A program made the translations under genes and the position numbers. Below are positions 23,856 through 33,271 of a stretch of 54,320 nucleotides of DNA, piece after piece (position 1 is the first letter of the stretch; each line of letters opens with the position of its first letter). Below the pieces are notes generated by a model. The model worked only from the letters and a program-made list of their open reading frames with translations, made no database searches and was not told the DNA's origin. The DNA comes from an uncultured Bacteroidales bacterium (GTDB lineage: Bacteria; Bacteroidota; Bacteroidia; Bacteroidales; WCHB1-69). The stretch is taken from positions 1 to 54,320 of the forward strand of contig ONCM01000017.1 of NCBI GenBank assembly GCA_900316305.1, given 5' to 3'.

Positions 23856-25865
23856 ATGAAGAAACTTTTACTTGCTGTTACAGTGCTGTTTATGGTCAGC
23901 GCAGTGTCCGCTCAAGTGGACAAAGTAAACGGACGCGCTAATGCGGTCTCTGCTCCCTATCACAAAGTTCAACTGAAAGGTACTGAGGAAGTTGCTGTTC
24001 CTCATGCCAGTGTTCCGATGATGCGCTCTCACAGCCGCAATTTCGTCGGTACTACCTATTACGATTGCCAATCCAACGGTTCTATGGCTCAGAGAGTGGT
24101 TGCCCATAATGATGGAACTGTTTCCGCCATTTGGACTACCGATAACGAGAACTTCAATCACCGTGGTACGGGTTACAACTATTTCAATGGTACCAGCTGG
24201 ATTAATCCGTCCAGCAGCACCGATCGTATTGAGAACGTTCGTACGGGTTGGCCTGCTATTACCACTGTTGGTGATGCTGAAATCGTGGTTTCCCACAACG
24301 GTTCAAATGCATTGGTGATCGGTATCCGTCCTCAAAAAGGTACTGGTGATTGGACCTTTACTACTAAACAAGGACCTGTTGCTTCCGATGGAACTCACAA
24401 CAGTACTTGTCTTTTGTGGCCCTCTATCGTTGCTTCTGGCAACACTTTGCACATGATTGCTTGCACGGAGTCTGACTCAGGTTATCTGTACAATGGTATT
24501 AATACCTGCTTGGTTTATTATCGTGGTACATTTAATACTTCCAATAACACTATCACTTGGGAAGAACCCCGTGTCGTTGGTAATGTTGACCCCAATGAGT
24601 ATCCCAGATTCTCTGGCGACTCTTATGCAATTGATGCTAAGGGTGATAATGTGGCTATCGTTGCTTGCCCCTCCAGCACTATGGATGTTTTCCTTTGGAA
24701 ATCAACTGATGGTGGTACAAACTTCACAAAGACTGTCGTTATCGAATCTGCTATCAAGAACGGCAACTTGACCGCTATGATGGATACCACGCTCTATGTG
24801 AACGATGGTTGCTGTGCCGTTGCTATTGGTGATGATGGCATTGCCCATGTCGCTATTGGTGCTTACCTTGTGGTTTCTGATGTCGATTCCGGCGATTCTT
24901 GGTACTGGTATCCTGGTATCGGTTATCTGCTTTATTGGAAAGATAACCAAGCTCCTATTATGTATAATAACAACGAGGAGTATATGCAACCCGATGTGTT
25001 GACCGCTGCTGGTTATACGGTTATTGAACGTTTCAATCTGGATTGTGGTGATGAGCTTTTTGCCCCCACTTCTTGGGGTTCCGATGCTTATCCTAACTAT
25101 GGTGTGGGTGCTATTTCTTTCCCGCAGTTGGTGGCACAAGGTGGTAATGTCTATATGGTTTTCTGCTCAACATTGCAATATCCTTTCTCTGATTTGGTCA
25201 ATGATATGTACTATAGAGGTGTATTTGCCTGCAAGTCCACCGACAATGGCCAAACCTTCGGCGATAAAAGCTGGCTTTCTTATAACAAGGATTGTACCTA
25301 CATGGATTCATGGGATTGGGCTCCTCTGACTGAAGAAAACATCGAAACAAATGTTGAGTTGATGCGTGAAGCTGTCAATACCGAAGGTGAAAGTGTGTAT
25401 CCTTCAGTGGCTTCCAACATTGTTAATGGCAAACTGGTTATGACTTGGCAACAAGACTATTTTGCTGGTACTTACATTAAGGATGAGAGTTCACCCAGCG
25501 AAACGTTCGACTATTATTTCAGCATTGATGCTTCTGAAATTGGTGTGTACAATAACACCAACGAGGTTTGCCAAGGCTTGTGGATTGATCCTACGGGCGT
25601 TTCTAACGAGATGATTTCAGGTATGAAGATTTATCCGAACCCTGCTTCTGATGCTGTAAACATCACTTTCTCTTCTGAGGAATCTGCTGATGCTGTGGTG
25701 AGCGTCATGAACCTGATGGGTCAGACCGTTTACACCTCCAACGTGAGCATGCACGAAGGTTATAACATGGTGAATGTTCCTGTCAAACATCTCGGTGCTG
25801 GTGTTTATATGGTGAACATCAAATCCAACAAGGGCACTTCCACCCAAAAGTTGATTGTTAAGTAA
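23856..25865 (+). CDS. Large secreted beta-propeller-like protein with T9SS type A sorting domain
   Basis: 669 residues: signal peptide (cleavage after AVSAQ), a long beta-rich body with Asp-box-like motifs (KSTDGGTNFTKT and KSTDNGQTFGDKSW) as in sialidase-type propellers, and a T9SS CTD (MKIYPNPASDAVNITF ... VVSVMNLMGQTVYTS ... LGAGVYMVNIKSNKGTSTQKLIVK). The FRIP and catalytic residues of true sialidases are not evident, so enzymatic activity is not claimed. Codons are biased to T-ending forms (GGT, GCT, TCT) more than in neighbouring genes, which hints at high expression. Own transcript: hairpins lie on both sides. Confidence 0.85.
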   Translation: MKKLLLAVTVLFMVSAVSAQVDKVNGRANAVSAPYHKVQLKGTEEVAVPHASVPMMRSHSRNFVGTTYYDCQSNGSMAQRVVAHNDGTVSAIWTTDNENFNHRGTGYNYFNGTSWINPSSSTDRIENVRTGWPAITTVGDAEIVVSHNGSNALVIGIRPQKGTGDWTFTTKQGPVASDGTHNSTCLLWPSIVASGNTLHMIACTESDSGYLYNGINTCLVYYRGTFNTSNNTITWEEPRVVGNVDPNEYPRFSGDSYAIDAKGDNVAIVACPSSTMDVFLWKSTDGGTNFTKTVVIESAIKNGNLTAMMDTTLYVNDGCCAVAIGDDGIAHVAIGAYLVVSDVDSGDSWYWYPGIGYLLYWKDNQAPIMYNNNEEYMQPDVLTAAGYTVIERFNLDCGDELFAPTSWGSDAYPNYGVGAISFPQLVAQGGNVYMVFCSTLQYPFSDLVNDMYYRGVFACKSTDNGQTFGDKSWLSYNKDCTYMDSWDWAPLTEENIETNVELMREAVNTEGESVYPSVASNIVNGKLVMTWQQDYFAGTYIKDESSPSETFDYYFSIDASEIGVYNNTNEVCQGLWIDPTGVSNEMISGMKIYPNPASDAVNITFSSEESADAVVSVMNLMGQTVYTSNVSMHEGYNMVNVPVKHLGAGVYMVNIKSNKGTSTQKLIVK

Positions 25866-25887
25866 TTTTTACCAAAACAAATGCATA

Positions 25888-25919
25888 AAGGCAGGCCGTA
25901 GTGCGACCTGCCTTTTTTC
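25888..25919 (+). terminator. Rho-independent terminator after the propeller-like gene
   Basis: AAGGCAGG pairs with CCTGCCTT, followed by a run of T's. It separates this gene from yicC. Confidence 0.85.
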
Positions 25920-25937
25920 TGTATAAAGAGATAAAAT

Positions 25938-26813
25938 ATGATTAAATCAATGACCGGCTTTGGCCGGAGCGTTTTAGAGAACGATGGAAAGGTCATCACG
26001 GTGGAAATCCGGACGTTGAACAGTAAGCAACTGGATCTCAATACCCGTATTCCGTTGTTGTTCAAGAATTACGAAAATGAGATTCGCTCTATTCTCTCCA
26101 AAGAATTAGAACGTGCCAAGGCGGATTTCACCATTACGGTCGAAAATCGATCTGTCAACAGCACAGTTGCCATCAACAAAGAATTGGCAAAGTCTTATTA
26201 TCAGACTCTTACGGATCTTTCCGAGGAGTTGCACAATCCTGTTACCAGTGACATCTTCCTGCATGTGCTGCGGATGCCCGATGTGGTCTCCACCCCGCAA
26301 GAGGAGGTCAGCGACGAGCTTTGGAATGAGGTGCGGAACACCATTCTCGAAGCCTGCAATCAGGTGAATGCATTCCGAATTTCTGAGGGCAAAGTGCTGG
26401 AGCAGGATTTTGTGAAGCGCATCACGCTCATCCGCGACATGATTGACGAGGTGACCCCGTTTGAGGAGAACCGCATCGTCCGAATTCGTGAAAAGTTCGA
26501 AAACGCGTTGAAAGATCTTGCCCCGAAAGTGCAGTACGATCCCAACCGTTTGGAACAGGAGATGTTCTATTATCTTGAGAAACTGGACGTTACAGAAGAA
26601 AAAGTCCGTCTGCGCAAACATTGCGACTATTTCATCGAGACCCTCAACGATAACCAGTCCAACGGCAAAAAGCTCGGTTTCATCGTGCAGGAGTGCGGTC
26701 GCGAAATCAACACCCTTGGCTCCAAGAGCAACGACTTCGACATCCAGCAGATTGTGGTACGAATGAAAGACGAGCTGGAGAAATTGAAGGAACAGTTGGC
26801 GAACATTTTGTAA
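25938..26813 (+). CDS. yicC: YicC-family endoribonuclease
   Basis: 291 residues, matching the YicC family over its whole length: MIKSMTGFGRS at the start, the central RNA-binding fold, and the conserved end GKKLGFIVQECGREINTLGSKSNDFDIQQIVVRMKDELEKLKEQ. YicC proteins are stress-related RNA endonucleases. In many genomes gmk follows yicC; here der follows instead across a repeat block. Confidence 0.93.
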   Translation: MIKSMTGFGRSVLENDGKVITVEIRTLNSKQLDLNTRIPLLFKNYENEIRSILSKELERAKADFTITVENRSVNSTVAINKELAKSYYQTLTDLSEELHNPVTSDIFLHVLRMPDVVSTPQEEVSDELWNEVRNTILEACNQVNAFRISEGKVLEQDFVKRITLIRDMIDEVTPFEENRIVRIREKFENALKDLAPKVQYDPNRLEQEMFYYLEKLDVTEEKVRLRKHCDYFIETLNDNQSNGKKLGFIVQECGREINTLGSKSNDFDIQQIVVRMKDELEKLKEQLANIL

Positions 26814-26814
26814 T

Positions 26815-26870
26815 GGTTATAGGTTATAGAGGCTGGTAATTGTACATTGTTCATTGTACATTGTAAATTG
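26815..26870. repeat. Two adjacent 7-bp tandem word blocks (GGTTATA and TGTACAT)
   Basis: Two GGTTATA copies starting just after the yicC stop, then four TGTACAT/TGTTCAT/TGTAAAT copies ending 8 bp before the der start. Confidence 0.75.
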
Positions 26871-26877
26871 AAATAAA

Positions 26878-28182
26878 ATGGGAAACATATTATCATTAAT
26901 TGGTCGGCCGAATGTGGGGAAATCGACCTTTTTCAACCGTTTGATACAGGCGCGTGAGGCCATTGTGGATGCCACGGCTGGCGTGACGCGCGACCGCCAT
27001 TACGGGAAATCTGACTGGAACGGTTACGACTTTTCTGTCATTGATACTGGCGGTTATGTGGTGGGGTCGGACGACATTTTCGAGTCCGAAATTCGCAAAC
27101 AGGCGGCATTGGCTATTGAAGAGTCCGATGTCATCGTCTTCATGGTTGATGGTCGCGAGGGGCTGACCCCGCTGGACGAGGAGATTGCCGACATTTTGCG
27201 CAAGTCCAAGAAACCCTATTACTTGGCGGTGAACAAGATTGACAGTCCGAGCAACTACTTGGATTACACGGAGTTCTACGCTTTGGGAATAGGGGATATT
27301 TATCCCATTTCCGCTGTTTCAGGCAGTGGCACGGGCGACCTGTTGGATGAGGTGGTGAAACACTTTTCGAAGGACAAGGATGACCTACCCGACGATCTGC
27401 CGCGCATCGCTATCGTGGGCAAGCCCAATGTCGGTAAGTCTTCGATTATCAATGCTTTCCTCGGCGAGGATCGCCATATTGTCACGCCGTTGGCCGGTAC
27501 AACCCGCGATACCATTTTCACCCGTTACAAAAGCTTCGGTTTCGACTTTTATTTGATTGACACTGCCGGTCTGCGCAAAAAGAGCAAGGTGGAGGAGAGT
27601 TTGGAGTTCTATTCCGTGATGCGTGCGGTACGCTCTATCGAGAATTCCGATGTCTGCATCGTGATGGCAGATGCTTCTCAAGGTTTTGATTCCCAAGATC
27701 TTAATATTTTTGGATTGTGTGCTCGGAACCACAAAGGTATTGTGCTGGTGATGAACAAGTGGGATTTGGTGGAAAAAGACACGCACACGCACAAAAACTT
27801 TGAGGATGCGGTCAAAAGTCGGATTGCCCCCTTTACGGATGTGCCGATTATTTTCACCTCAGTGACGGAAAAACAGCGTATTTACAAAGTGTTGGAGACG
27901 GCCATCCAGGTTTATCAGAACCGTCAGCGCCGTGTTTCCACTTCCGAGCTGAACGACACGTTGCTGCCCATCATCGAGCACACACCGCCGCCCATGAACA
28001 AGGATAAGGTCATCCGGATCAAGTACATCACACAGCTGCCGGTGGCTTATCCCACCTTCGCGTTTTTCTGCAATTTGCCGCAGTACGTGGTGGATTCCTA
28101 CAAACGTTTCCTCGAGAACCAGATCCGCAAAAATTGGGATTTCTCCGGTGTGCCGATTGAAATTTACTTCCGAAAAAAATAA
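26878..28182 (+). CDS. der: Ribosome-associated GTPase Der (EngA)
   Basis: 434 residues with the two tandem GTPase domains unique to Der. The first has P-loop GRPNVGKST (9-17), DTGG and NKID; the second has GKPNVGKSS (181-189), DTAGLRKKSKVEE and NKWD. A KH-like C-terminal domain (~355-434) ends VPIEIYFRKK. Der is needed for 50S subunit maturation. Three bases separate it from miaB, so the two are likely co-transcribed. Confidence 0.97.
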   Translation: MGNILSLIGRPNVGKSTFFNRLIQAREAIVDATAGVTRDRHYGKSDWNGYDFSVIDTGGYVVGSDDIFESEIRKQAALAIEESDVIVFMVDGREGLTPLDEEIADILRKSKKPYYLAVNKIDSPSNYLDYTEFYALGIGDIYPISAVSGSGTGDLLDEVVKHFSKDKDDLPDDLPRIAIVGKPNVGKSSIINAFLGEDRHIVTPLAGTTRDTIFTRYKSFGFDFYLIDTAGLRKKSKVEESLEFYSVMRAVRSIENSDVCIVMADASQGFDSQDLNIFGLCARNHKGIVLVMNKWDLVEKDTHTHKNFEDAVKSRIAPFTDVPIIFTSVTEKQRIYKVLETAIQVYQNRQRRVSTSELNDTLLPIIEHTPPPMNKDKVIRIKYITQLPVAYPTFAFFCNLPQYVVDSYKRFLENQIRKNWDFSGVPIEIYFRKK

Positions 28183-28185
28183 TCC

Positions 28186-29499
28186 ATGAAAAAATTGTTC
28201 ATAGAAACATACGGTTGTCAAATGAATTTCGCGGACAGCGAAGTGGTCGCCTCCATTTTGAAGGATCAATACTCGCTGACGAAAGAGATCCAGGAGGCCG
28301 ATTTAATCCTCATAAACACGTGTTCTATCCGTGATAAGGCCGAACAACGCATCCACAAGCGTTTAAAGGAATTAGAGGCGTATAAGCGCAAAAAACGGAC
28401 GTTGCAGGTGGGCTTGCTCGGTTGCATGGCGGAACGGATGAAGGAGGAGTTGTTGCAAACGGAACCGGTGTTGGATTTCATTGCCGGTCCGGATGCTTAC
28501 CGTTCCTTGCCGCAGCTGATTGAAGATTCTCAACACGGGCATACATCTTTCAACGTATTGCTCTCAAAGGAAGAGACTTACGACAACATCATGCCGGTGC
28601 GTTACGATGCCAACGGTGTGTCGGCGTATGTTTCCATCATGCGCGGTTGTAACAATTTCTGCTCCTACTGCGTGGTGCCCTATACCCGCGGTCGCGAGCG
28701 CAGCCGTAGCCCCAAAACCATCCTCAGCGAGATTGAGGATTTGTTGAAGGATAACTACAAGGAAGTTACGCTGTTAGGACAGAACGTAAACTCTTACTAT
28801 TGGAAAGAGGGCGACGAAGAGGTCTCCTTTGCCAAGCTGATGGCGATGGTAGCGGAGATGTCGCCGGAGCTGCGTGTGCGGTTTGCCACATCGCATCCGA
28901 AGGACATTTCGGACGAGCTAATTGAAACCATTGCGCGTTACGACAATATTTGCAAATGCATCCATCTGCCGGTGCAGTCGGGCAGCAACGAGATGTTGCA
29001 GAAGATGCGCCGTGTTTATACTCGCGAGAGCTATCTGGAGCGCGTCCGCAAGATTAAGGAAGTGTTGCCGGATTGTGCCATCACTACCGACATTATTGTC
29101 GGATTCTGTGGAGAAACACTTGAGAACCATCAAGATACGTTGTCCATTATGCGCGAGGTCGGCTACGAATATGCTTACATGTTCAAGTACTCCGAGCGTG
29201 GCGGCACGCTGGCTTCCAAACAGTATCCCGATGATATTTCCGACGAAGAGAAGACCCGCCGGTTAGAGGAGGTGATCGCGTTGCAAGGCGAACTCTCGAT
29301 GGAGAGCAATCGTCGTGATATTGGCAAAACCTTCCGAGTGTTGGTTGAAGGTGCCTCCAAACGTTCTGATGATCAGCTCTTTGGTCGCAACAGCCAGAAC
29401 AAGGTGATTATTTTCCCGAGAGGGGAACACCAGATTGGGGAGTACGTGGATGTGACGGTGACGGAATGCACGCCGGCAACGTTGATGGCGATGAAATGA
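28186..29499 (+). CDS. miaB: tRNA-2-methylthio-N6-dimethylallyladenosine synthase MiaB
   Basis: 437 residues. The N-terminal cluster cysteines are C11, C46 and C80; the radical-SAM cysteines are C155, C159 and C162 in RGCNNFCSYCVVPYTRGRERSR. The C-terminal TRAM domain ends YVDVTVTECTPATLMAMK. MiaB adds the methylthio group at A37 of tRNAs reading UNN codons. The final residues MAMK and the stop TGA are written by the start of a 10-bp repeat array that runs into rlmN. Confidence 0.97.
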   Translation: MKKLFIETYGCQMNFADSEVVASILKDQYSLTKEIQEADLILINTCSIRDKAEQRIHKRLKELEAYKRKKRTLQVGLLGCMAERMKEELLQTEPVLDFIAGPDAYRSLPQLIEDSQHGHTSFNVLLSKEETYDNIMPVRYDANGVSAYVSIMRGCNNFCSYCVVPYTRGRERSRSPKTILSEIEDLLKDNYKEVTLLGQNVNSYYWKEGDEEVSFAKLMAMVAEMSPELRVRFATSHPKDISDELIETIARYDNICKCIHLPVQSGSNEMLQKMRRVYTRESYLERVRKIKEVLPDCAITTDIIVGFCGETLENHQDTLSIMREVGYEYAYMFKYSERGGTLASKQYPDDISDEEKTRRLEEVIALQGELSMESNRRDIGKTFRVLVEGASKRSDDQLFGRNSQNKVIIFPRGEHQIGEYVDVTVTECTPATLMAMK

Positions 29500-29607
29500 C
29501 GATGAATGGGCGATGAATGGGCGATGAATGACGATGAATGGGCGATGAATGACGATGAATGGGCGATGAATGACGATGAATGGGCGATGAAAAACGATGA
29601 ATGATAT
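29483..29607. repeat. 10/11-bp tandem array (CGATGAATGGG/CGATGAATGA) between miaB and rlmN
   Basis: About eleven copies of CGATGAATG[AG], beginning in the last miaB codons and ending in the first rlmN codons. Units contain ATGAATGA, so start and stop triplets overlap in many copies. Confidence 0.92.
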
Positions 29608-30637
29608 TCGATATATAGGGTACGACCAGTTGGTGTCGTTTTTGCGCGAGAATGGTGAGAAGCCGTTTCGGGCGAAGCAGATTTGGACATGGTTGTGGAA
29701 GCGGGGTGCGGGCTCGTTTGACGAAATGACCGACCTCTCCATGGCGTTGCGGACAACGTTGCAGGAGAATTTCACGTTTCACCGTGCCGAAATTGCCGAA
29801 GAGGTGCGGAGCAGCGACAAAACGACCAAATTCCTGCTGAAATTTTCGGATGGTAAGTTGGTGGAGGGGGTGCTGATTCCGAGCAAGGAGCGCGTTACCG
29901 CGTGCCTTTCCACGCAAATCGGTTGTCCGCTGCATTGCGCGTTTTGCGCTACGGGCACCATGGGCTTCCTCCGCAACCTGCATTACAGCGAAGTCATTGA
30001 CGAGTATGTACTGCTCAATAATCGTGCGCAAGAGATTTACAACCAGCATATTACCAATATCGTTTTCATGGGGATGGGGGAGCCGTTGCTCAACTTCGAC
30101 AATATGATGACGGCCATTGATATTTTGACCGGCAAAGACTATTTTGGACTTTCTCCGGCACGTATCACGCTTTCCACGGCAGGCATTATCAAGGGGATTA
30201 AAGCCTTGGCGGACAGATGTTTCCGTTGTGGTTTGGCCATCTCGTTGCATAGTGCCGATCCGGTGGTGCGCGGACAGATTATGCCGGTGACGGAGGGTAA
30301 TCCGTTGCACGATTTGCAGGCGGCGCTGGCGTATTACCATCAGAAAACTGGCGAGCGCATCACCATTGAGTATTTATTGCTTTCCAAGGTGAACGATTCA
30401 GAGAAGGCGGCTGAGCAGTTGGCTCGTTTCTGTCGTCCTTTCCCCGTAAAAATCAACATCATAGAATATAATTCCACCCCAGATTCACTCTTCCATAAGT
30501 CGGATCCGGTGCGTTGGCAAGGTTTCATTTCCGTCCTGGAGCGTTGCAACATGGTGGTCAACATCCGTCAGAGCAAGGGGCAGGATATCGCCGCCGCCTG
30601 CGGACAATTGGTGAAACAGCAAAAGAACGACAACTAA
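29597..30637 (+). CDS. rlmN: 23S rRNA (adenine2503-C2)-methyltransferase RlmN
   Basis: 346 residues. The radical-SAM cluster cysteines are C110, C114 and C117 (GCPLHCAFCATGTMGF). C103 and C335 occupy the places of the two catalytic cysteines of E. coli RlmN (C118 and C355). It methylates A2503 of 23S rRNA and A37 of some tRNAs. The ATG chosen lies inside the 10-bp repeat and no Shine-Dalgarno-like sequence precedes it. Twelve bases separate it from the next gene. Confidence 0.96.
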   Translation: MNDIRYIGYDQLVSFLRENGEKPFRAKQIWTWLWKRGAGSFDEMTDLSMALRTTLQENFTFHRAEIAEEVRSSDKTTKFLLKFSDGKLVEGVLIPSKERVTACLSTQIGCPLHCAFCATGTMGFLRNLHYSEVIDEYVLLNNRAQEIYNQHITNIVFMGMGEPLLNFDNMMTAIDILTGKDYFGLSPARITLSTAGIIKGIKALADRCFRCGLAISLHSADPVVRGQIMPVTEGNPLHDLQAALAYYHQKTGERITIEYLLLSKVNDSEKAAEQLARFCRPFPVKINIIEYNSTPDSLFHKSDPVRWQGFISVLERCNMVVNIRQSKGQDIAAACGQLVKQQKNDN

Positions 30638-30649
30638 AACTTCATAGCA

Positions 30650-31969
30650 ATGAAAATAGAGCTCAAACTGGCCCTTTTGTGGGTGTTTTTCATGACGTTT
30701 ATTGGTGTACAGGCGCAAGTGGTCACCGATTTTGACGTAACCTACGCGCAGGAGCTGCTCAAGCCGGGTACTCCCGCGCCCGATTTCCAACTTCAAACAC
30801 CTGACGGAAAAACGGTGAAATTCAGTGAGTTTTCTAAAGGGAAATACGTCGTCATCGATTTTTGGGCTTCTTGGTGTCCCGACTGTCGCAAGGATCTTCC
30901 CGAAATTATCCGGCTCTACAACAAGTTCCACAATTATGGCGTGGAGTTTCTCGGGGTTTCCTTTGACACAGACAAAGAGAAATGGACGGACTACATTGCT
31001 AAATCGGGGGTCCCTTACACGCAGGTGAGCGAACTGAAACGGATGAACCAATCGGAGGTAGCCAAAGCTTACGGCGTGCGTTGGATTCCGTCGATTTACC
31101 TCATCGGACCTGATGGTAAAGTGTTGGTTAGCACGGTGTTGTCGTATAAGATAGAGTGTGAATTGACAACATCCTTTAAAAATGATAAACCGGGTACCAC
31201 CCATGATTATATGCTTCATGTGATTGATGGGAGCAAGGGTAAATTGGCGGCGAGATTGTATCAGCCTGACTTAAAACCTGGTGAACGTTGTGACCTTGTG
31301 ATTTTGTGTCACGGACTCAATGCTGACAAAAGCTTTCCTTTGTTAGTGGAGGTGGCTGATCAATTGCACGCCCAAGGTATTGCTACACTGGAGTTTGACT
31401 TCAACGGTCATGGCGAAAGTGACGGCAAGTTCTCCGAGATGACCATTCCTAACGAAATTGAGGACTTGGAGCAGGTTCTCGCCTACGCGCAAGACCTCCG
31501 CTTCGTTCGCAATATTGCGTTGGTGGGTCACTCGGAGGGTGCCATTGTGGCGGCGATGGTCGCGGGCAACCATCCCGACGACATCAAGGCGGTGACATTG
31601 CTGTCGCCGGCCTCTTCAGTGCGCGATGATATTGCCCGTGGCAATCTCTTCGGTATCGAGTTCAACCCGCTTGATCCGCCCGACAGTCTCGTGTTAGTCA
31701 ACGGTATCGCACTCGGTCGGCGCTATCTCAAAACCGCACTTTATCTTCCCATTTTCGAAACATCAGCCAAGTATCATGGCAGTGCCTGCGTCGTTCATGG
31801 CAATGGCGACCGCTTGGTGCCGTTTACCTGCGGCGAGCGTTTCCACCAGCTTTGGGAGAACAGCGAATATTACGAATTGGAATATTACGACCACAATTTC
31901 ACGAACTGTATTTATCGTCCCGTGGAAATCACCGTCGATTATTTAAAAAGAACGCTACAACCGAAATAG
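30650..31969 (+). CDS. Thioredoxin-like/alpha-beta hydrolase fusion protein (exported)
   Basis: 439 residues. Signal peptide (cleavage after GVQAQ, ~23). Residues ~38-170 are a TlpA/ResA-type thioredoxin domain: PGTPAPDFQLQTPDG, active-site WCPDC with C76 and C79, and the cis-Pro loop at WIPS (P147). Residues ~185-439 are an alpha/beta hydrolase: nucleophile S295 in GHSEG, acid D387 in HGNGDRLVP and base H415 in YDHNF, with an HG oxyanion segment ILCHGLN. The two domains are in one continuous frame with a short linker. Both sets of catalytic residues are intact, so a two-activity periplasmic enzyme is plausible; substrate unknown. Confidence 0.88.
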   Translation: MKIELKLALLWVFFMTFIGVQAQVVTDFDVTYAQELLKPGTPAPDFQLQTPDGKTVKFSEFSKGKYVVIDFWASWCPDCRKDLPEIIRLYNKFHNYGVEFLGVSFDTDKEKWTDYIAKSGVPYTQVSELKRMNQSEVAKAYGVRWIPSIYLIGPDGKVLVSTVLSYKIECELTTSFKNDKPGTTHDYMLHVIDGSKGKLAARLYQPDLKPGERCDLVILCHGLNADKSFPLLVEVADQLHAQGIATLEFDFNGHGESDGKFSEMTIPNEIEDLEQVLAYAQDLRFVRNIALVGHSEGAIVAAMVAGNHPDDIKAVTLLSPASSVRDDIARGNLFGIEFNPLDPPDSLVLVNGIALGRRYLKTALYLPIFETSAKYHGSACVVHGNGDRLVPFTCGERFHQLWENSEYYELEYYDHNFTNCIYRPVEITVDYLKRTLQPK

Positions 31970-31983
31970 GGCTGTAGCGTTCT
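31949..31983 (-). terminator. Terminator of the MFS gene overlapping the end of the fusion gene
   Basis: AGAACGCTACA pairs with TGTAGCGTTCT (31949-31959, 31973-31983). Read on the minus strand the stem is followed by a T run, so it ends transcripts of the transporter gene (stop 32011). The stem overlaps the last seven codons of the plus-strand fusion gene. Confidence 0.8.
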
Positions 31984-32010
31984 GCTTATTTCAATTGATT
32001 TTCTTTCAAC

Positions 32011-33258
32011 TTATTGTTTTTCGATTCTATAGCCAACAGTGGCGAAGAAGAGAATGTAGGCGTAGCTGACGAATAACAGGGCGTAAGCTACGTGTTGGTT
32101 TACCGCATCGGCGATTTTGCCGAAAATCAACGGCATGATGGCGCCGCCTACGATGGCCATCACCATCAGTGCGGAGGCGAACTCCGTGTGGTCGCCGAGG
32201 TCGCGGATGGCCAACGGCCAGATAGCGGGCCACATGATGGCGTGTGCGAAACTCAAGCAGATGATGGCGATGATGGAGACAATACCGGACGTGCATAACG
32301 CCACAGTTACCAGAGCTACAGAGAGTAGCAGTTGTATGATTAACGCTTGGCGTTGTGAAATCACCTTAGGTACAAACAGGATGCCGCAGACATACCCCAC
32401 CAGAAGGGCGATCAGTGCATAAACGCCGAAATAGTGGGACACGGAGGTTGGGATGCCGTAGTAGTCGCCGTAGGGGATCAATGTGTCGATGGCGATTACT
32501 TCTGCGCCAACGTAGAAGAAGATGGCGAGAACGCCGAGCCACATATACGGATAGTTGAAAATGCTGGTTTTATGTCCGTCGATTTTCTTTTCTTCCTCCA
32601 CAATATCAGGCAGATGCGCTGTTTTGATGAAAAGCACCAAGGCGATGAGTACAGCGGTCATGATGAGGTAGGGGATAATGACGCCGTTGGAAAGCTGTTG
32701 CAGCATAGCCTCTTTGTCAGGACCTGCGGGTGCCACCTTGATAGCCTCGATGAGCTCCTCTTTGCCGCCGAAAAGGGCCTTATAGAGCACGAGGATACCG
32801 ATCATGCCCGCCACTTTGTTGCAGATGCCCATGACGCTCATACGGCGTGCGGCGGACTCAATCGGTCCAATGACCGTGACGTACGGATTGCTGGCGGTCT
32901 GCAGCAGTGAAAGTCCGCTACCCTGCAGGAAAAGTCCCAACAGGAACATCGGATAGCTGCGCATCTGTGCCCCGGGGATGAACATCATGCAGCCGATGGC
33001 CATAACGACCAATCCGAGTGCCATACCATTGCTGTAGCCGGTCTTCTTCAGTACAAAAGAGGACGGAATTGACATTACAAAGTAGGCGATATAGAAGGCG
33101 AAGGTCACCAGGTAGCCTTGCACTTGCGTGGTGAGCTCGCACGAGGTCCGCATGTAGGGGATCAGAATGTTATTGAGCCATGTCACGAAACCGAATACGA
33201 AAAACAGCGATCCGATGACGAACATGCAATAAGCGGTGCTTCTTTTCTTTTCTTCCAT
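32011..33258 (-). CDS. Sugar MFS transporter, FHS (fucose/glucose-galactose) family
   Basis: 415 residues with 12 predicted membrane segments, matching the FucP/GluP group: FVFGFVTWLNNILIPYMR in helix 1, GYLVTFAFYIAYFVMSIPSSFVLKKTGY, and LFLQGSGLSLLQTASNPYVTVIGP. It imports a hexose by proton (or sodium) symport at the inner membrane. It is last in a unit with rpe and a SHOCT protein on the minus strand. The exact sugar cannot be told from sequence. Confidence 0.9.
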   Translation of the reverse strand: MEEKKRSTAYCMFVIGSLFFVFGFVTWLNNILIPYMRTSCELTTQVQGYLVTFAFYIAYFVMSIPSSFVLKKTGYSNGMALGLVVMAIGCMMFIPGAQMRSYPMFLLGLFLQGSGLSLLQTASNPYVTVIGPIESAARRMSVMGICNKVAGMIGILVLYKALFGGKEELIEAIKVAPAGPDKEAMLQQLSNGVIIPYLIMTAVLIALVLFIKTAHLPDIVEEEKKIDGHKTSIFNYPYMWLGVLAIFFYVGAEVIAIDTLIPYGDYYGIPTSVSHYFGVYALIALLVGYVCGILFVPKVISQRQALIIQLLLSVALVTVALCTSGIVSIIAIICLSFAHAIMWPAIWPLAIRDLGDHTEFASALMVMAIVGGAIMPLIFGKIADAVNQHVAYALLFVSYAYILFFATVGYRIEKQ

Positions 33259-33271
33259 AGATATTGTGGGA

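Noticed and set aside
23856-25865. Sialidase function for the large T9SS protein
   Set aside because: Asp-box-like turns are present, but I cannot find the FRIP motif or the arginine triad; Asp boxes also occur in non-enzymatic propellers.
29263-30340. Minus-strand frames with HRPFIVIHRPFIV or SPIHRHS repeats
   Set aside because: Same effect: the 10/11-bp array between miaB and rlmN read on the wrong strand, overlapping two well-supported genes.
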